Shown in pieces: positions 27,231-34,327 of a DNA stretch of 49,071 nt. The stretch lies in NCBI GenBank assembly GCA_020859985.1, contig JAJBVD010000011.1, positions 1-49,071 of the forward strand, given 5' to 3'. The notes under the pieces were generated by a model that saw nothing but the letters and a program-made list of their open reading frames with translations, had not been told where the DNA came from and searched no databases. Positions within the stretch are counted from its first letter, which is position 1, and each line of letters starts with the position of its first letter. The translations under genes and the position numbers were made by a program. The DNA comes from Clostridiales bacterium. GTDB taxonomy: Bacteria; Bacillota; Clostridia; Lachnospirales; Lachnospiraceae.

Positions 27231-28073
27231 TTACGGTCTGGTTGCTTCGTAAAATTCCTCCAGCACATACGAACGGATTTTTTCCAGCAGCTCGGGCTGT
27301 TTGCCGCCGACCGGCTTTCCATCAATTTCATTGGCGTGCAGACAGAGATTGCTGGAGCTGGTTACCAGAACTTCTTCAGCGCTGTAAAGCTCATCGAGGG
27401 TAAAAGCAGTCTCATTTACCGGGATATTCAGATTTTTGCAGGCTCGGATCAGATGCGCGCGGGCAATGCCCGGAAGAATCAGATTATCCGTCGGCGCAGT
27501 TCGAAGCATACCGTCCTGTATAATATGTACGTTGCTGTGCGCGCATTCTGTGACGCGTCCGCCCGGACGGTAGAAGACCGATTCCTGACATCCGGCTTCC
27601 TTCGCACGCTGGGAAGCCATGACGGAAGGAATCAGATTCAGCGTTTTGATATTACAATGGTAGAAACGGGTATCCTCTGTCGTGATGAGGCGAATCGGTT
27701 CGATCCCGTCCGAAATCTCTGCCTCCGTAAGCGATACCCAGAGATTCCCGGCGCCTTCGGTAAAGACGTGATTGCGGATTCCGGTACCGCGTGTCGCCTG
27801 AAAGTAGACGAAAAGATTGCCGCTGTCCATTTTTTTTACCAGATCATTCAGCAGGTCTTTGAGTTCCTGCTTACTCACCGGTATTTTGATCTTCAGAAGA
27901 CCGGCGCTGTTAAAGAAACGGTCAATGTGCTCGTCCAGTGCAAAAATATGATAATTCCGGCAAGGCCCCGCATCATAAACGCCGTCGCCAAACCAGCAGA
28001 CGCGGTCATTCATCGGAATGCTCATGTCCTCCAGTTCTCCGTATTTTCCATTGTAATACCCAAGTGTCTTCAT
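27231..28073 (-). CDS. dat: D-amino-acid (D-alanine) transaminase
   Basis: This 280-residue class IV PLP aminotransferase resembles Bacillus D-alanine transaminase: RVCWFGDGVYD, FYHCNIKTLNLIPSVMASQRAKE with the PLP lysine in IKTLNL, TECAHSNVHIIQDG and LPGIAR. It exchanges the amino group between D-alanine and 2-oxoglutarate, giving D-glutamate. AGGGAGG precedes the ATG. As first gene of the operon it links D-amino acids to the D-glutamate cyclase and 5-oxoprolinase genes. A branched-chain or lyase-like class IV role is less likely. Confidence 0.88.
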   Translation of the reverse strand: MKTLGYYNGKYGELEDMSIPMNDRVCWFGDGVYDAGPCRNYHIFALDEHIDRFFNSAGLLKIKIPVSKQELKDLLNDLVKKMDSGNLFVYFQATRGTGIRNHVFTEGAGNLWVSLTEAEISDGIEPIRLITTEDTRFYHCNIKTLNLIPSVMASQRAKEAGCQESVFYRPGGRVTECAHSNVHIIQDGMLRTAPTDNLILPGIARAHLIRACKNLNIPVNETAFTLDELYSAEEVLVTSSSNLCLHANEIDGKPVGGKQPELLEKIRSYVLEEFYEATRP

Positions 28074-28093
28074 AATACCAGCCTCCCTTACTT

Positions 28094-28161
28094 GTCATAG
28101 ATTCGTCCTGCGAATCTGTGACGCAGGCCGCCGCATCGCCGAAAGGTGATTTTGCATGCGG
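28094..28161 (-). promoter_or_regulatory. Two stacked hairpins in the dat operon leader
   Basis: One 12-bp hairpin (GTCATAGATTCG at 28094-28105 with its partner at 28111-28122, one wobble) lies 21 bp upstream of the dat start codon. A second structure (CCGCAT 28131-28136 / ATGCGG 28156-28161) encloses a GAAA-loop stem at 28136-28149. No known riboswitch class is recognised. Confidence 0.5.
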
Positions 28162-28192
28162 TGACTCTCCGCCTGATTTAAAATAAAAAAAA

Positions 28193-28227
28193 GACAGAAA
28201 CCCGGCAACCTTGCCGACCTCTCTGTC
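28193..28227 (-). terminator. Promoter-proximal terminator hairpin in the dat operon leader
   Basis: On the minus strand GACAGA...TCTGTC encloses CGGCAA/TTGCCG and is followed by seven T. It starts only about eight bases after the predicted transcription start, so it would attenuate the operon unless it is prevented from folding. Confidence 0.65.
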
Positions 28228-28240
28228 GCATCTTGTTTTG

Positions 28241-28269
28241 ATTCTATGCCGCCCCCTAAGAAATGTCAA
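28241..28269 (-). promoter_or_regulatory. Promoter of the dat-pxp operon
   Basis: On the minus strand TTGACA (28269-28264) and TAGAAT (28246-28241) are 17 bp apart. The predicted start is near 28234. Confidence 0.8.
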
Positions 28270-28294
28270 TTGCTTTTGAAAAATCGAAAAAACT

Positions 28295-28319
28295 TTTTGA
28301 CAAACGGAGTTTTGACAAA
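28295..28319. repeat. Two direct repeats TTTTGACAAA in the divergent promoter region
   Basis: TTTTGACAAA occurs at 28295-28304 and 28310-28319, 15 bp apart, in the AT-rich stretch between the divergent promoters. They could be binding sites for a regulator of both operons. Confidence 0.45.
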
Positions 28320-28395
28320 AAATATTTTTGCGAAAATTCTAAAATGCCAAATTTTTATTCGAAAGCGTGACGATTGGGAGCAAAAGAAATTGAAA

Positions 28396-28416
28396 TTTTG
28401 ATTTGACAGATCAAAA
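28396..28416. promoter_or_regulatory. Operator-like palindrome over the liv -35 box
   Basis: TTTTGAT (28396-28402) and ATCAAAA (28410-28416) form a perfect 7-bp inverted repeat whose 7-bp centre contains the liv -35 hexamer. A repressor bound here would block RNA polymerase. Confidence 0.6.
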
Positions 28417-28431
28417 ATTCTGGCGTATAGT
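28403..28431 (+). promoter_or_regulatory. Promoter of the liv operon
   Basis: TTGACA (28403-28408) and TATAGT (28426-28431) are 17 bp apart. The predicted start is near 28438. Confidence 0.85.
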
Positions 28432-28451
28432 CACCCGCATAGACAGACGAA

Positions 28452-28486
28452 GGCGTTTGATGAGGAAAATCATCAGACGCCTTTTT
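28452..28486 (+). terminator. Promoter-proximal terminator hairpin in the liv leader
   Basis: A 12-bp stem (28452-28463 with 28470-28481, GGAAAA loop) is followed by TTTTT. It begins about 14 bases after the predicted start. The flanking GACAG and CTGTC can extend the stem across the T-run, giving a possible alternative fold. Confidence 0.7.
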
Positions 28487-28557
28487 CTGTCAGTAACCAT
28501 TCATCATTAGTGTTTAAAATCGACCATTTAAACAGTCGAAACGAGGAGGAAATCATT

Positions 28558-29715
28558 ATGAAAACAAAGAAAATGCTGAGCATGGCAATGGCGATGAGCG
28601 TTGCGGCCACATCCGCTTTCGCAGGTGTGACAGCGTTCGCAGAGGAAGAAGAGGATTATGTGATCAAGGTTGGCGTGATCTGTGCGATGACCGGCGGTTC
28701 CGCAATCTACGGCGAAGGCGCGCAGAACGCGATCAACATGGCAGTAGAAGAGATCAATGCTTCCGATTCCGAATATACCATTGAGATCCTTAATGGCGGA
28801 AACGTAGCTGACGATGCGAAGGACGCGACTGAGGCAGTCAATGCGTACAACTCCCTGATGGCGGAAAGTCCGGAAGCAGTGGTAGGTTCCTTCTTCTCGA
28901 CACCGACCCTGGCAATGGCGGAGCTGGCGGCGGACGATGGCATGCTTCTGCTGGCGACCGGCGCGACAAACGTAGATGTTACGCTTAAGGGCGACACAAT
29001 CTTCCGCAACTGCTTTATCGACCCGTTCCAGGGCGAAATGGCTGCGCAGTTCGCAAGCGAGCAGGGCTACACCTCCGCATATGTAATTTACGCAAAGGAT
29101 GACGACTATTCGAACGGCCTGAAGGACGCGTTTGTAGAGAGCGCGGAAGAGCTCGGCATCGAGGTTCTGGGTGTTGCGGAATGTACAACGACCGATACCG
29201 ACTTCACGGCGCAGGCGACCAACGCGGTAGCGTCCGGCGCGGACTTTGTATTCTATCCGTGTTTCCTGGATACTGTTCCGCTTCTGGTACAGCAGGTAAG
29301 AGACGCCGGATTTGAGGGCGCGATCATGGGCGGCGACGGCTGGGACGGCGCTGACACGACCGGATATGAAGATTATTTTGACAACTGCTATTTCACGAAC
29401 CATTATTCATCAGAGGATACTTCTGAATCCGTACAGAACTTCGTGACCAAGTACACGGAAGCTTACGGTACGGACAGCCTGAACGCATGCGCGGCTCTGT
29501 ATTATGACGCAATGTATATGCTGCTGCAGGCGGCGGAAGACGGCGGCGGATCCGACACGGCATCCCTGGTAGCAGGCATGACTGAGATGGAGTTCAGCGG
29601 TGTAGCAGGCGACATCTATCTGGATGAAAACGGCGACGCAATCAAGCCGGTGGTTGTAAATACTTACGAAGAAGGCCAGATTAAGTGGCTGGAGACCATT
29701 CAGCCGTCCGCGTAA
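28558..29715 (+). CDS. livK: LIV-type ABC transporter substrate-binding protein
   Basis: This 385-residue periplasmic-binding-protein-fold receptor has a signal peptide ending at VTAFA-EE and then IKVGVICAMTGGSAIYGEGAQNA, the family start. It ends at IKWLETIQPSA. The ATG follows AGGAGG; an ATG-like start at 28510 has none. No lipobox cysteine is present, which is unusual for a Gram-positive binding protein. It may be held by other means or be released. The family binds branched-chain amino acids, amides or related small acids. The divergent 5-oxoproline operon hints at an amino-acid ligand. Confidence 0.92.
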   Translation: MKTKKMLSMAMAMSVAATSAFAGVTAFAEEEEDYVIKVGVICAMTGGSAIYGEGAQNAINMAVEEINASDSEYTIEILNGGNVADDAKDATEAVNAYNSLMAESPEAVVGSFFSTPTLAMAELAADDGMLLLATGATNVDVTLKGDTIFRNCFIDPFQGEMAAQFASEQGYTSAYVIYAKDDDYSNGLKDAFVESAEELGIEVLGVAECTTTDTDFTAQATNAVASGADFVFYPCFLDTVPLLVQQVRDAGFEGAIMGGDGWDGADTTGYEDYFDNCYFTNHYSSEDTSESVQNFVTKYTEAYGTDSLNACAALYYDAMYMLLQAAEDGGGSDTASLVAGMTEMEFSGVAGDIYLDENGDAIKPVVVNTYEEGQIKWLETIQPSA

Positions 29716-29808
29716 GCGAATCGTTTGAAACTGTATATTTATGAAAATCCGGAAAGTGTGCGGCTGCGCACACTTTCCGCTTATTTCCAAGCAGGAGAGG
29801 TGAAAATT

Positions 29809-30696
29809 GTGTCGATATTCATACAAAGCTTAATCAACGGGCTGAATCAGGGCGCCATCTATGCACTGATTGCTCTTGGATATACTATGGTATACGGCAT
29901 TTTGCGTATGATCAATTTCGCCCACGGCGATTTTATCATGGTGGGAGCCTATACATTATTTTATACGGTGCCGATGATGGTTAATCACGGTATGCCGGCG
30001 TGGCTTGCCGTTTTTGTTGCTATCGCCGCGTGTGTCATCGTAGGTGTTCTCGTAGAGCGCATTGCCTACAAGCCGGTGCGGAATTCCGGTTCCATATCAG
30101 CGCTGATCACCGCTCTTGCCATGAGCCTGTTTCTGGAAAACCTGGCGATGGTGCTTTTTGGGGCGAACCCGAAAACAATCCCGAAGATCTTTGACCTTCC
30201 GATGATCGACATCCTGGGTGCAAAGATTCAGGTAAAATATCTGCTGACACTCGGTATCGGTCTGGCCATCATGATCTGCATGACATTGTTTGTACGGCTG
30301 ACAAAGATCGGAAAGGCGATGCGTGCGGTGCCGCAGGATAAAGAAGCGGCGACGATCATCGGCATCAACGTAGACCGCATCATTACGATGACATTCGCCA
30401 TCGGTTCGGCTCTTGCAGCAGTCGCGGCGCTGATGTACTGTTCGACCTATCCGCGGGCGACCACGGATATGGGTACCATGATGGGTATTAAGGCTTTTAT
30501 TGCAGCGGTGCTTGGCGGTATCGGTGTCATTCCGGGCGCGATGCTCGGCGGGATGATACTCGGTCTGATCGAGATTTTTGTCAAGGTCTATATTGCTCCC
30601 GGCTGGTATGAGGCGATTACATACGGCATCCTGATCGTGGTACTTCTGATCAAGCCATCCGGAATCCTTGGTAAGAATGTCGGCGAGAAAGTCTGA
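29809..30696 (+). CDS. livH: LIV-type ABC transporter permease LivH
   Basis: This 295-residue permease starts at GTG 29809, eight bases after AGGAGAGG. It begins FIQSLINGLNQGAIYALIALGYTMVYGI, a near-universal LivH start, and keeps FAHGDF, the coupling segment GKAMRAVPQDKEAATIIGIN, and about eight membrane segments. It forms the membrane channel with LivM. Confidence 0.95.
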   Translation: MSIFIQSLINGLNQGAIYALIALGYTMVYGILRMINFAHGDFIMVGAYTLFYTVPMMVNHGMPAWLAVFVAIAACVIVGVLVERIAYKPVRNSGSISALITALAMSLFLENLAMVLFGANPKTIPKIFDLPMIDILGAKIQVKYLLTLGIGLAIMICMTLFVRLTKIGKAMRAVPQDKEAATIIGINVDRIITMTFAIGSALAAVAALMYCSTYPRATTDMGTMMGIKAFIAAVLGGIGVIPGAMLGGMILGLIEIFVKVYIAPGWYEAITYGILIVVLLIKPSGILGKNVGEKV

Positions 30697-30712
30697 GGGG
30701 AGGAGTGTCAAA

Positions 30713-31720
30713 ATGCCGAAGAAAATGAAAACAAATTATCTCATCAATCTGGTCGGTCTGATCCTCCTTTTTCTGGTACTGTATGCCGCGTTTGAGTCCG
30801 GCATTTTCGGATCGAGGACGAATTACTTCATGGGAATCGCCACTACGGCCTGCTATACGATCATTATGGTCACCTCGCTGAACCTTCTGGTCGGTATTTT
30901 AGGTGAGTTTTCTCTGGGGCACGCGGGCTTCATGTCTGTAGGCGCATATGCCTCGGCAATTCTCACGAACGCGCTGGCTGACACTGGTATTCCCGACCTT
31001 GCATTGTTTCTTCTTGCGCTTCTCATCGGAGGGATCGCGGCGGGCATCACCGGTGTGCTGGTCGGTATTCCGACATTGAAGCTTCGGGGAGATTATCTGG
31101 CTATCGTCACGGTAGCCTTTGCGGAGATCATCCGCGTGGCGTTTACCAACTTTCAGATCACGGGCGGCGGCCGTACGATGTCCGGCATCAAAAAGCTGTC
31201 TAATTTTTACTGGGTGTTCTGGGTGACGGTGGTTTGCGTGGCTTTCATGTATATGTTTATCCGATCCCGTTTCGGGCGGACGGTGAAAGCCATCCGCGAA
31301 GATTACATTGCGGCGGCGGCTTCCGGCGTGAATGTGACCTTTTATAAGGTGCTGACCTTTACGATCTCCGCATTCTTTGCGGGGGTAGCGGGAGCCATCT
31401 ACGCGCATTACATCACCGCGATGATCCCGACCACGTTCAACTTCAACTATTCCGCGGAATTTCTGACCGAGGTTATCATCGGCGGCACCGGTTCCATGAC
31501 CGGTTCCATCATCGGCGCGACGTTCCTCTCGGCTCTGCCGGAGATGCTGCGCTCCTTCTCGAAATACCGCATGCTCGGTTATTCTGTGGTGCTGGTACTG
31601 ATCATGATCTTCCGTCCGGGCGGAATCTTCGGCGGCTGGGAATTTTCTCTTTCCAGAGCGCTTTCCAGATTCTCACCGAAAGCGAAAGCAGCAAACAAGA
31701 CCGGGAAGGAGGACGAATAA
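30713..31720 (+). CDS. livM: LIV-type ABC transporter permease LivM
   Basis: This 335-residue permease starts at the ATG after GGGGAGG. Markers are NLLVGILGEFSLGHAGFMSVGAYASA, LRGDYLAIVTVAFAEIIR and the coupling helix GRTVKAIREDYIAAAASGVN. Its stop codon abuts the livG start codon. Confidence 0.95.
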   Translation: MPKKMKTNYLINLVGLILLFLVLYAAFESGIFGSRTNYFMGIATTACYTIIMVTSLNLLVGILGEFSLGHAGFMSVGAYASAILTNALADTGIPDLALFLLALLIGGIAAGITGVLVGIPTLKLRGDYLAIVTVAFAEIIRVAFTNFQITGGGRTMSGIKKLSNFYWVFWVTVVCVAFMYMFIRSRFGRTVKAIREDYIAAAASGVNVTFYKVLTFTISAFFAGVAGAIYAHYITAMIPTTFNFNYSAEFLTEVIIGGTGSMTGSIIGATFLSALPEMLRSFSKYRMLGYSVVLVLIMIFRPGGIFGGWEFSLSRALSRFSPKAKAANKTGKEDE

Positions 31721-32512
31721 ATGAGTACAGCTACGAACGATGTTCCCGTACTGCGGGCGTCCCATCTGGGAATTCAGTTTGGCGGCCTGAAGGCCGTGGA
31801 CGACTTTAATATGGAAATCGGACAGTCCGAGCTGGTCGGCCTCATCGGTCCGAACGGTGCCGGAAAGACGACCGTTTTTAACCTTCTGACCGGTGTTTAT
31901 CAGCCGACCGAGGGCGCGTATTACTTAAACGGCGTAAAGATGAACGGCAAAAAGACTCATCAGGTTGTTGAAGCGGGCATTGCGCGAACGTTCCAGAATA
32001 TCCGTCTCTTTAAAAAGATGACTGTCCTCGAAAACGTCAAGGTTGCGATGAATAAGGACATGAATTATTCGCTTCCGACTGCCATTTTCCGCCTTGGTTC
32101 ATATTGGAAAGAAGAGCAGGAGACCGATGAAAAAGCGATGGAGCTGCTGAAGATTGTCCGGCTGGAAGACAAAGCCGACTACGTGGCGGAAAATCTTCCT
32201 TATGGAGAACAGCGCCGTCTGGAGATTGCCAGGGCACTTGCGACCGGCATGAAGCTGCTGCTTCTGGATGAACCGGCCGCCGGCATGAACCCGGTGGAGA
32301 CCTCCGAGCTTTTGGACATCATCAATAACATACGCACAAAATTCGGCATCTCGGTTCTTTTGATCGAGCACGATATGTCTCTGGTCATGCGGATCTGCGA
32401 GCGCATCCAGGTGATCGATTACGGCGAGACCATCGCGAGTGGTACGCCGGAGGAGATTGCGAACAATCCGCGGGTGATCGAGGCGTATCTGGGCAAGGAT
32501 GATGAGGAATGA
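31721..32512 (+). CDS. livG: LIV-type ABC transporter ATP-binding protein LivG
   Basis: This 263-residue ATPase has Walker A GPNGAGKTT, the LivG-type signature region NLPYGEQRRLEIARALA in place of LSGGQ, Walker B LLLLDEPAAGMNP, and the switch histidine in LLIEHDMSLV. It starts directly at the livM stop with AAGGAGG upstream. Confidence 0.96.
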   Translation: MSTATNDVPVLRASHLGIQFGGLKAVDDFNMEIGQSELVGLIGPNGAGKTTVFNLLTGVYQPTEGAYYLNGVKMNGKKTHQVVEAGIARTFQNIRLFKKMTVLENVKVAMNKDMNYSLPTAIFRLGSYWKEEQETDEKAMELLKIVRLEDKADYVAENLPYGEQRRLEIARALATGMKLLLLDEPAAGMNPVETSELLDIINNIRTKFGISVLLIEHDMSLVMRICERIQVIDYGETIASGTPEEIANNPRVIEAYLGKDDEE

Positions 32513-32542
32513 TATCAGAGGCAGATTCATGGAGGATGACGA

Positions 32543-33247
32543 ATGTTAGAAGTAAAGGATTTATATGTAAATTACGGCGCGATCGAAGCCATTAAGGGCA
32601 TCAGCTTTACCGTCAATTCCGGTGAGATCGTCACGCTGATCGGAGCGAACGGTGCTGGAAAAACGACGACGCTGCATACGATATCCGGTCTGGTAAAGGC
32701 AAAAAGCGGCTCTATTACCTACGATGGCACTGACCTTTTAAAGACTGATCCGTCGAAAATGATCACGCTTGGCATTGCGCATGTACCGGAGGGACGCCAT
32801 GTCTTTCCGGAAATGACCGTGGAAGAAAACCTGCAGATGGGCGCATACAGCAGCAAGGATAAGGACGCCGAGGCGGAGACTATGAAGGACGTCTTTGAAA
32901 AATTCCCGCGGCTGAAGGAACGGAGAAAACAGCTTGCCGGTACGCTTTCCGGCGGCGAGCAGCAGATGCTTGCCGTAGGGCGTGCGCTGATGGGGAAGCC
33001 GAGCATCATGCTCATGGATGAACCGTCGATGGGCCTTTCGCCTTTGCTGGTAAAGGAAGTGTTTGCCATCATCCGTGAGATCCACCAAGCGGGAATTACC
33101 GTGCTCCTGAATGAGCAGAACGCAAAGATGGCGCTCTCTATTGCCGACCGTGCGTACGTGCTGGAGACCGGCACCATCTCGATCAGCGGCCCGGCGAGCG
33201 AGCTGCTGCAGGATGAGCGCGTGAAGAAGGCATATCTGGGGCAGTAA
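32543..33247 (+). CDS. livF: LIV-type ABC transporter ATP-binding protein LivF
   Basis: This 234-residue ATPase has LEVKDLYVNYGAIEAIKGISF, Walker A GANGAGKTT, HVPEGRHVFPEMTVEENL, signature LSGGEQQML and Walker B IMLMDEPSMGLSP. It pairs with LivG to power the transporter. It is the last liv gene; 128 bp without a clear terminator precede the next gene. Confidence 0.96.
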   Translation: MLEVKDLYVNYGAIEAIKGISFTVNSGEIVTLIGANGAGKTTTLHTISGLVKAKSGSITYDGTDLLKTDPSKMITLGIAHVPEGRHVFPEMTVEENLQMGAYSSKDKDAEAETMKDVFEKFPRLKERRKQLAGTLSGGEQQMLAVGRALMGKPSIMLMDEPSMGLSPLLVKEVFAIIREIHQAGITVLLNEQNAKMALSIADRAYVLETGTISISGPASELLQDERVKKAYLGQ

Positions 33248-33375
33248 ATATGTTTATGCCAGAGAATGAAAAAGGACTTCGGCACGGATGTCATCCTGAT
33301 CAGATTGACAGATCTGTATATGCAGTAATATAGCTGCTCATGATGCCGGTGTCGATAGAATAGAGGAGAATCAAC

Positions 33376-34017
33376 ATGAGTAAGAACAATTACGCAATCT
33401 GTATCACCCGGACCTGTGGTTCCGGCGGCACTGAAATCGGCAGGATGCTTTCAGTCCAACTGGGCATCGATCTGTATGACCGCAAGCTTTTGCGGCTGGC
33501 TTCAGATGATTCCGGCATCAACGAAAAGCTGTTTGCGAAAGCTGATCAGGATATGAAAAAAACTGTGTTATATAAGGTAAGCAAATCTATCTACAATGGC
33601 GAAAAAATCCCGCCGGAGAGCGGCAACTTCCTTTCCGACCGCAGCCTGTTTGATTTTCAGGCACGGGTTCTGAAAGGGCTGCTGAAAAAGGAGAGCTTCG
33701 TCGTGCTTGGCCGCGCCGCGGATTTTGTCCTGCGTGAGGAACCAAACGCGGTCAGCATCTTCCTGACGGCCTCTCCGGAAGCCTGCTTCAAGCGCGAGCA
33801 GGAGATCATGCAGCTGGACGAGCTGGGCGTCAACCGGCACATCAAGAGTATCAACAGCTACCGGAGTGATTATTACAAATATCACACCGGCAGGAAATGG
33901 AAGAACGTCGAGAATTACGATCTGGTGCTGAAGACCGATGTGCTTGGATATCAGGGCTGTGTGGATATGATCATTGATTATGTAGAAAAACGGCTGGGAA
34001 CATCCATTCAACCATAA
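33376..34017 (+). CDS. Cytidylate-kinase-like family protein
   Basis: This 213-residue protein starts CITRTCGSGGTEIGRMLSVQLG, the modified P-loop of the cytidylate-kinase-like family, and keeps LGRAADFVL and an Arg-rich lid (INSYRSDYYKYHTGRKW). True Cmk function is doubtful because Cmk is normally longer in the lid. It follows AGAGGAG and a 128-bp gap after livF. Confidence 0.85.
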   Translation: MSKNNYAICITRTCGSGGTEIGRMLSVQLGIDLYDRKLLRLASDDSGINEKLFAKADQDMKKTVLYKVSKSIYNGEKIPPESGNFLSDRSLFDFQARVLKGLLKKESFVVLGRAADFVLREEPNAVSIFLTASPEACFKREQEIMQLDELGVNRHIKSINSYRSDYYKYHTGRKWKNVENYDLVLKTDVLGYQGCVDMIIDYVEKRLGTSIQP

Positions 34018-34082
34018 TTTACGGATGATTTGACTGTTGCAGGCAGGTATTTGTAAATGGAAAAATGAAAGATGTTAGCATC

Positions 34083-34111
34083 TTGAAACACTAATTAAAA
34101 AATGATATGAT
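34083..34111 (+). promoter_or_regulatory. Candidate promoter upstream of mutS
   Basis: TTGAAA (34083-34088) and TATGAT (34106-34111) are 17 bp apart. It is directly followed by the hairpin at 34112-34161, so it may make a very short RNA or the attenuated mutS leader. Confidence 0.5.
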
Positions 34112-34161
34112 AACGCAGGTGGTGCGGTACGGATTTTGATTCGTATAATGCTGCCTGCGTT
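34112..34161 (+). terminator. Long hairpin with T-rich tail upstream of mutS
   Basis: AACGCAGG (34112-34119) pairs with CCTGCGTT (34154-34161), with an inner stem TACGGAT/ATTCGTA, and TGTTGTTT follows. It could terminate the cytidylate-kinase-like gene or attenuate the promoter that overlaps its start. A second hairpin AAACGAC/GTCGTTT lies at 34180-34197. Confidence 0.55.
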
Positions 34162-34327
34162 TGTTGTTTCATTTATGTAAAACGACTTACGTCGTTTACT
34201 ATATCATTGGGCAGATCCCATATCCGCACCAGCAGTTTTAGAAATTGGATTAATTGACCGGTTGTAACTGGGAATCCATAGAATAGGTAAGGAACAGTTA
34301 CAATTGATTACGAAAGGGAAATACTTC

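Noticed and set aside
28094-28161. A third copy of the mutS/mutL palindromic element in the dat leader
   Set aside because: The nested-hairpin shape is similar, but the CTGCCGCCGA and CGAGGGGGC blocks are absent and the sequence does not align over its length.
28193-28227. Glycine, SAM or T-box riboswitch in the dat leader
   Set aside because: None of the conserved core motifs of these classes can be found; only the terminator-like hairpin is clear.
28006-28269. An 87-residue minus-strand reading frame through the dat leader as a gene
   Set aside because: It has no ribosome site, runs through the terminator hairpin and overlaps the dat start in another frame.
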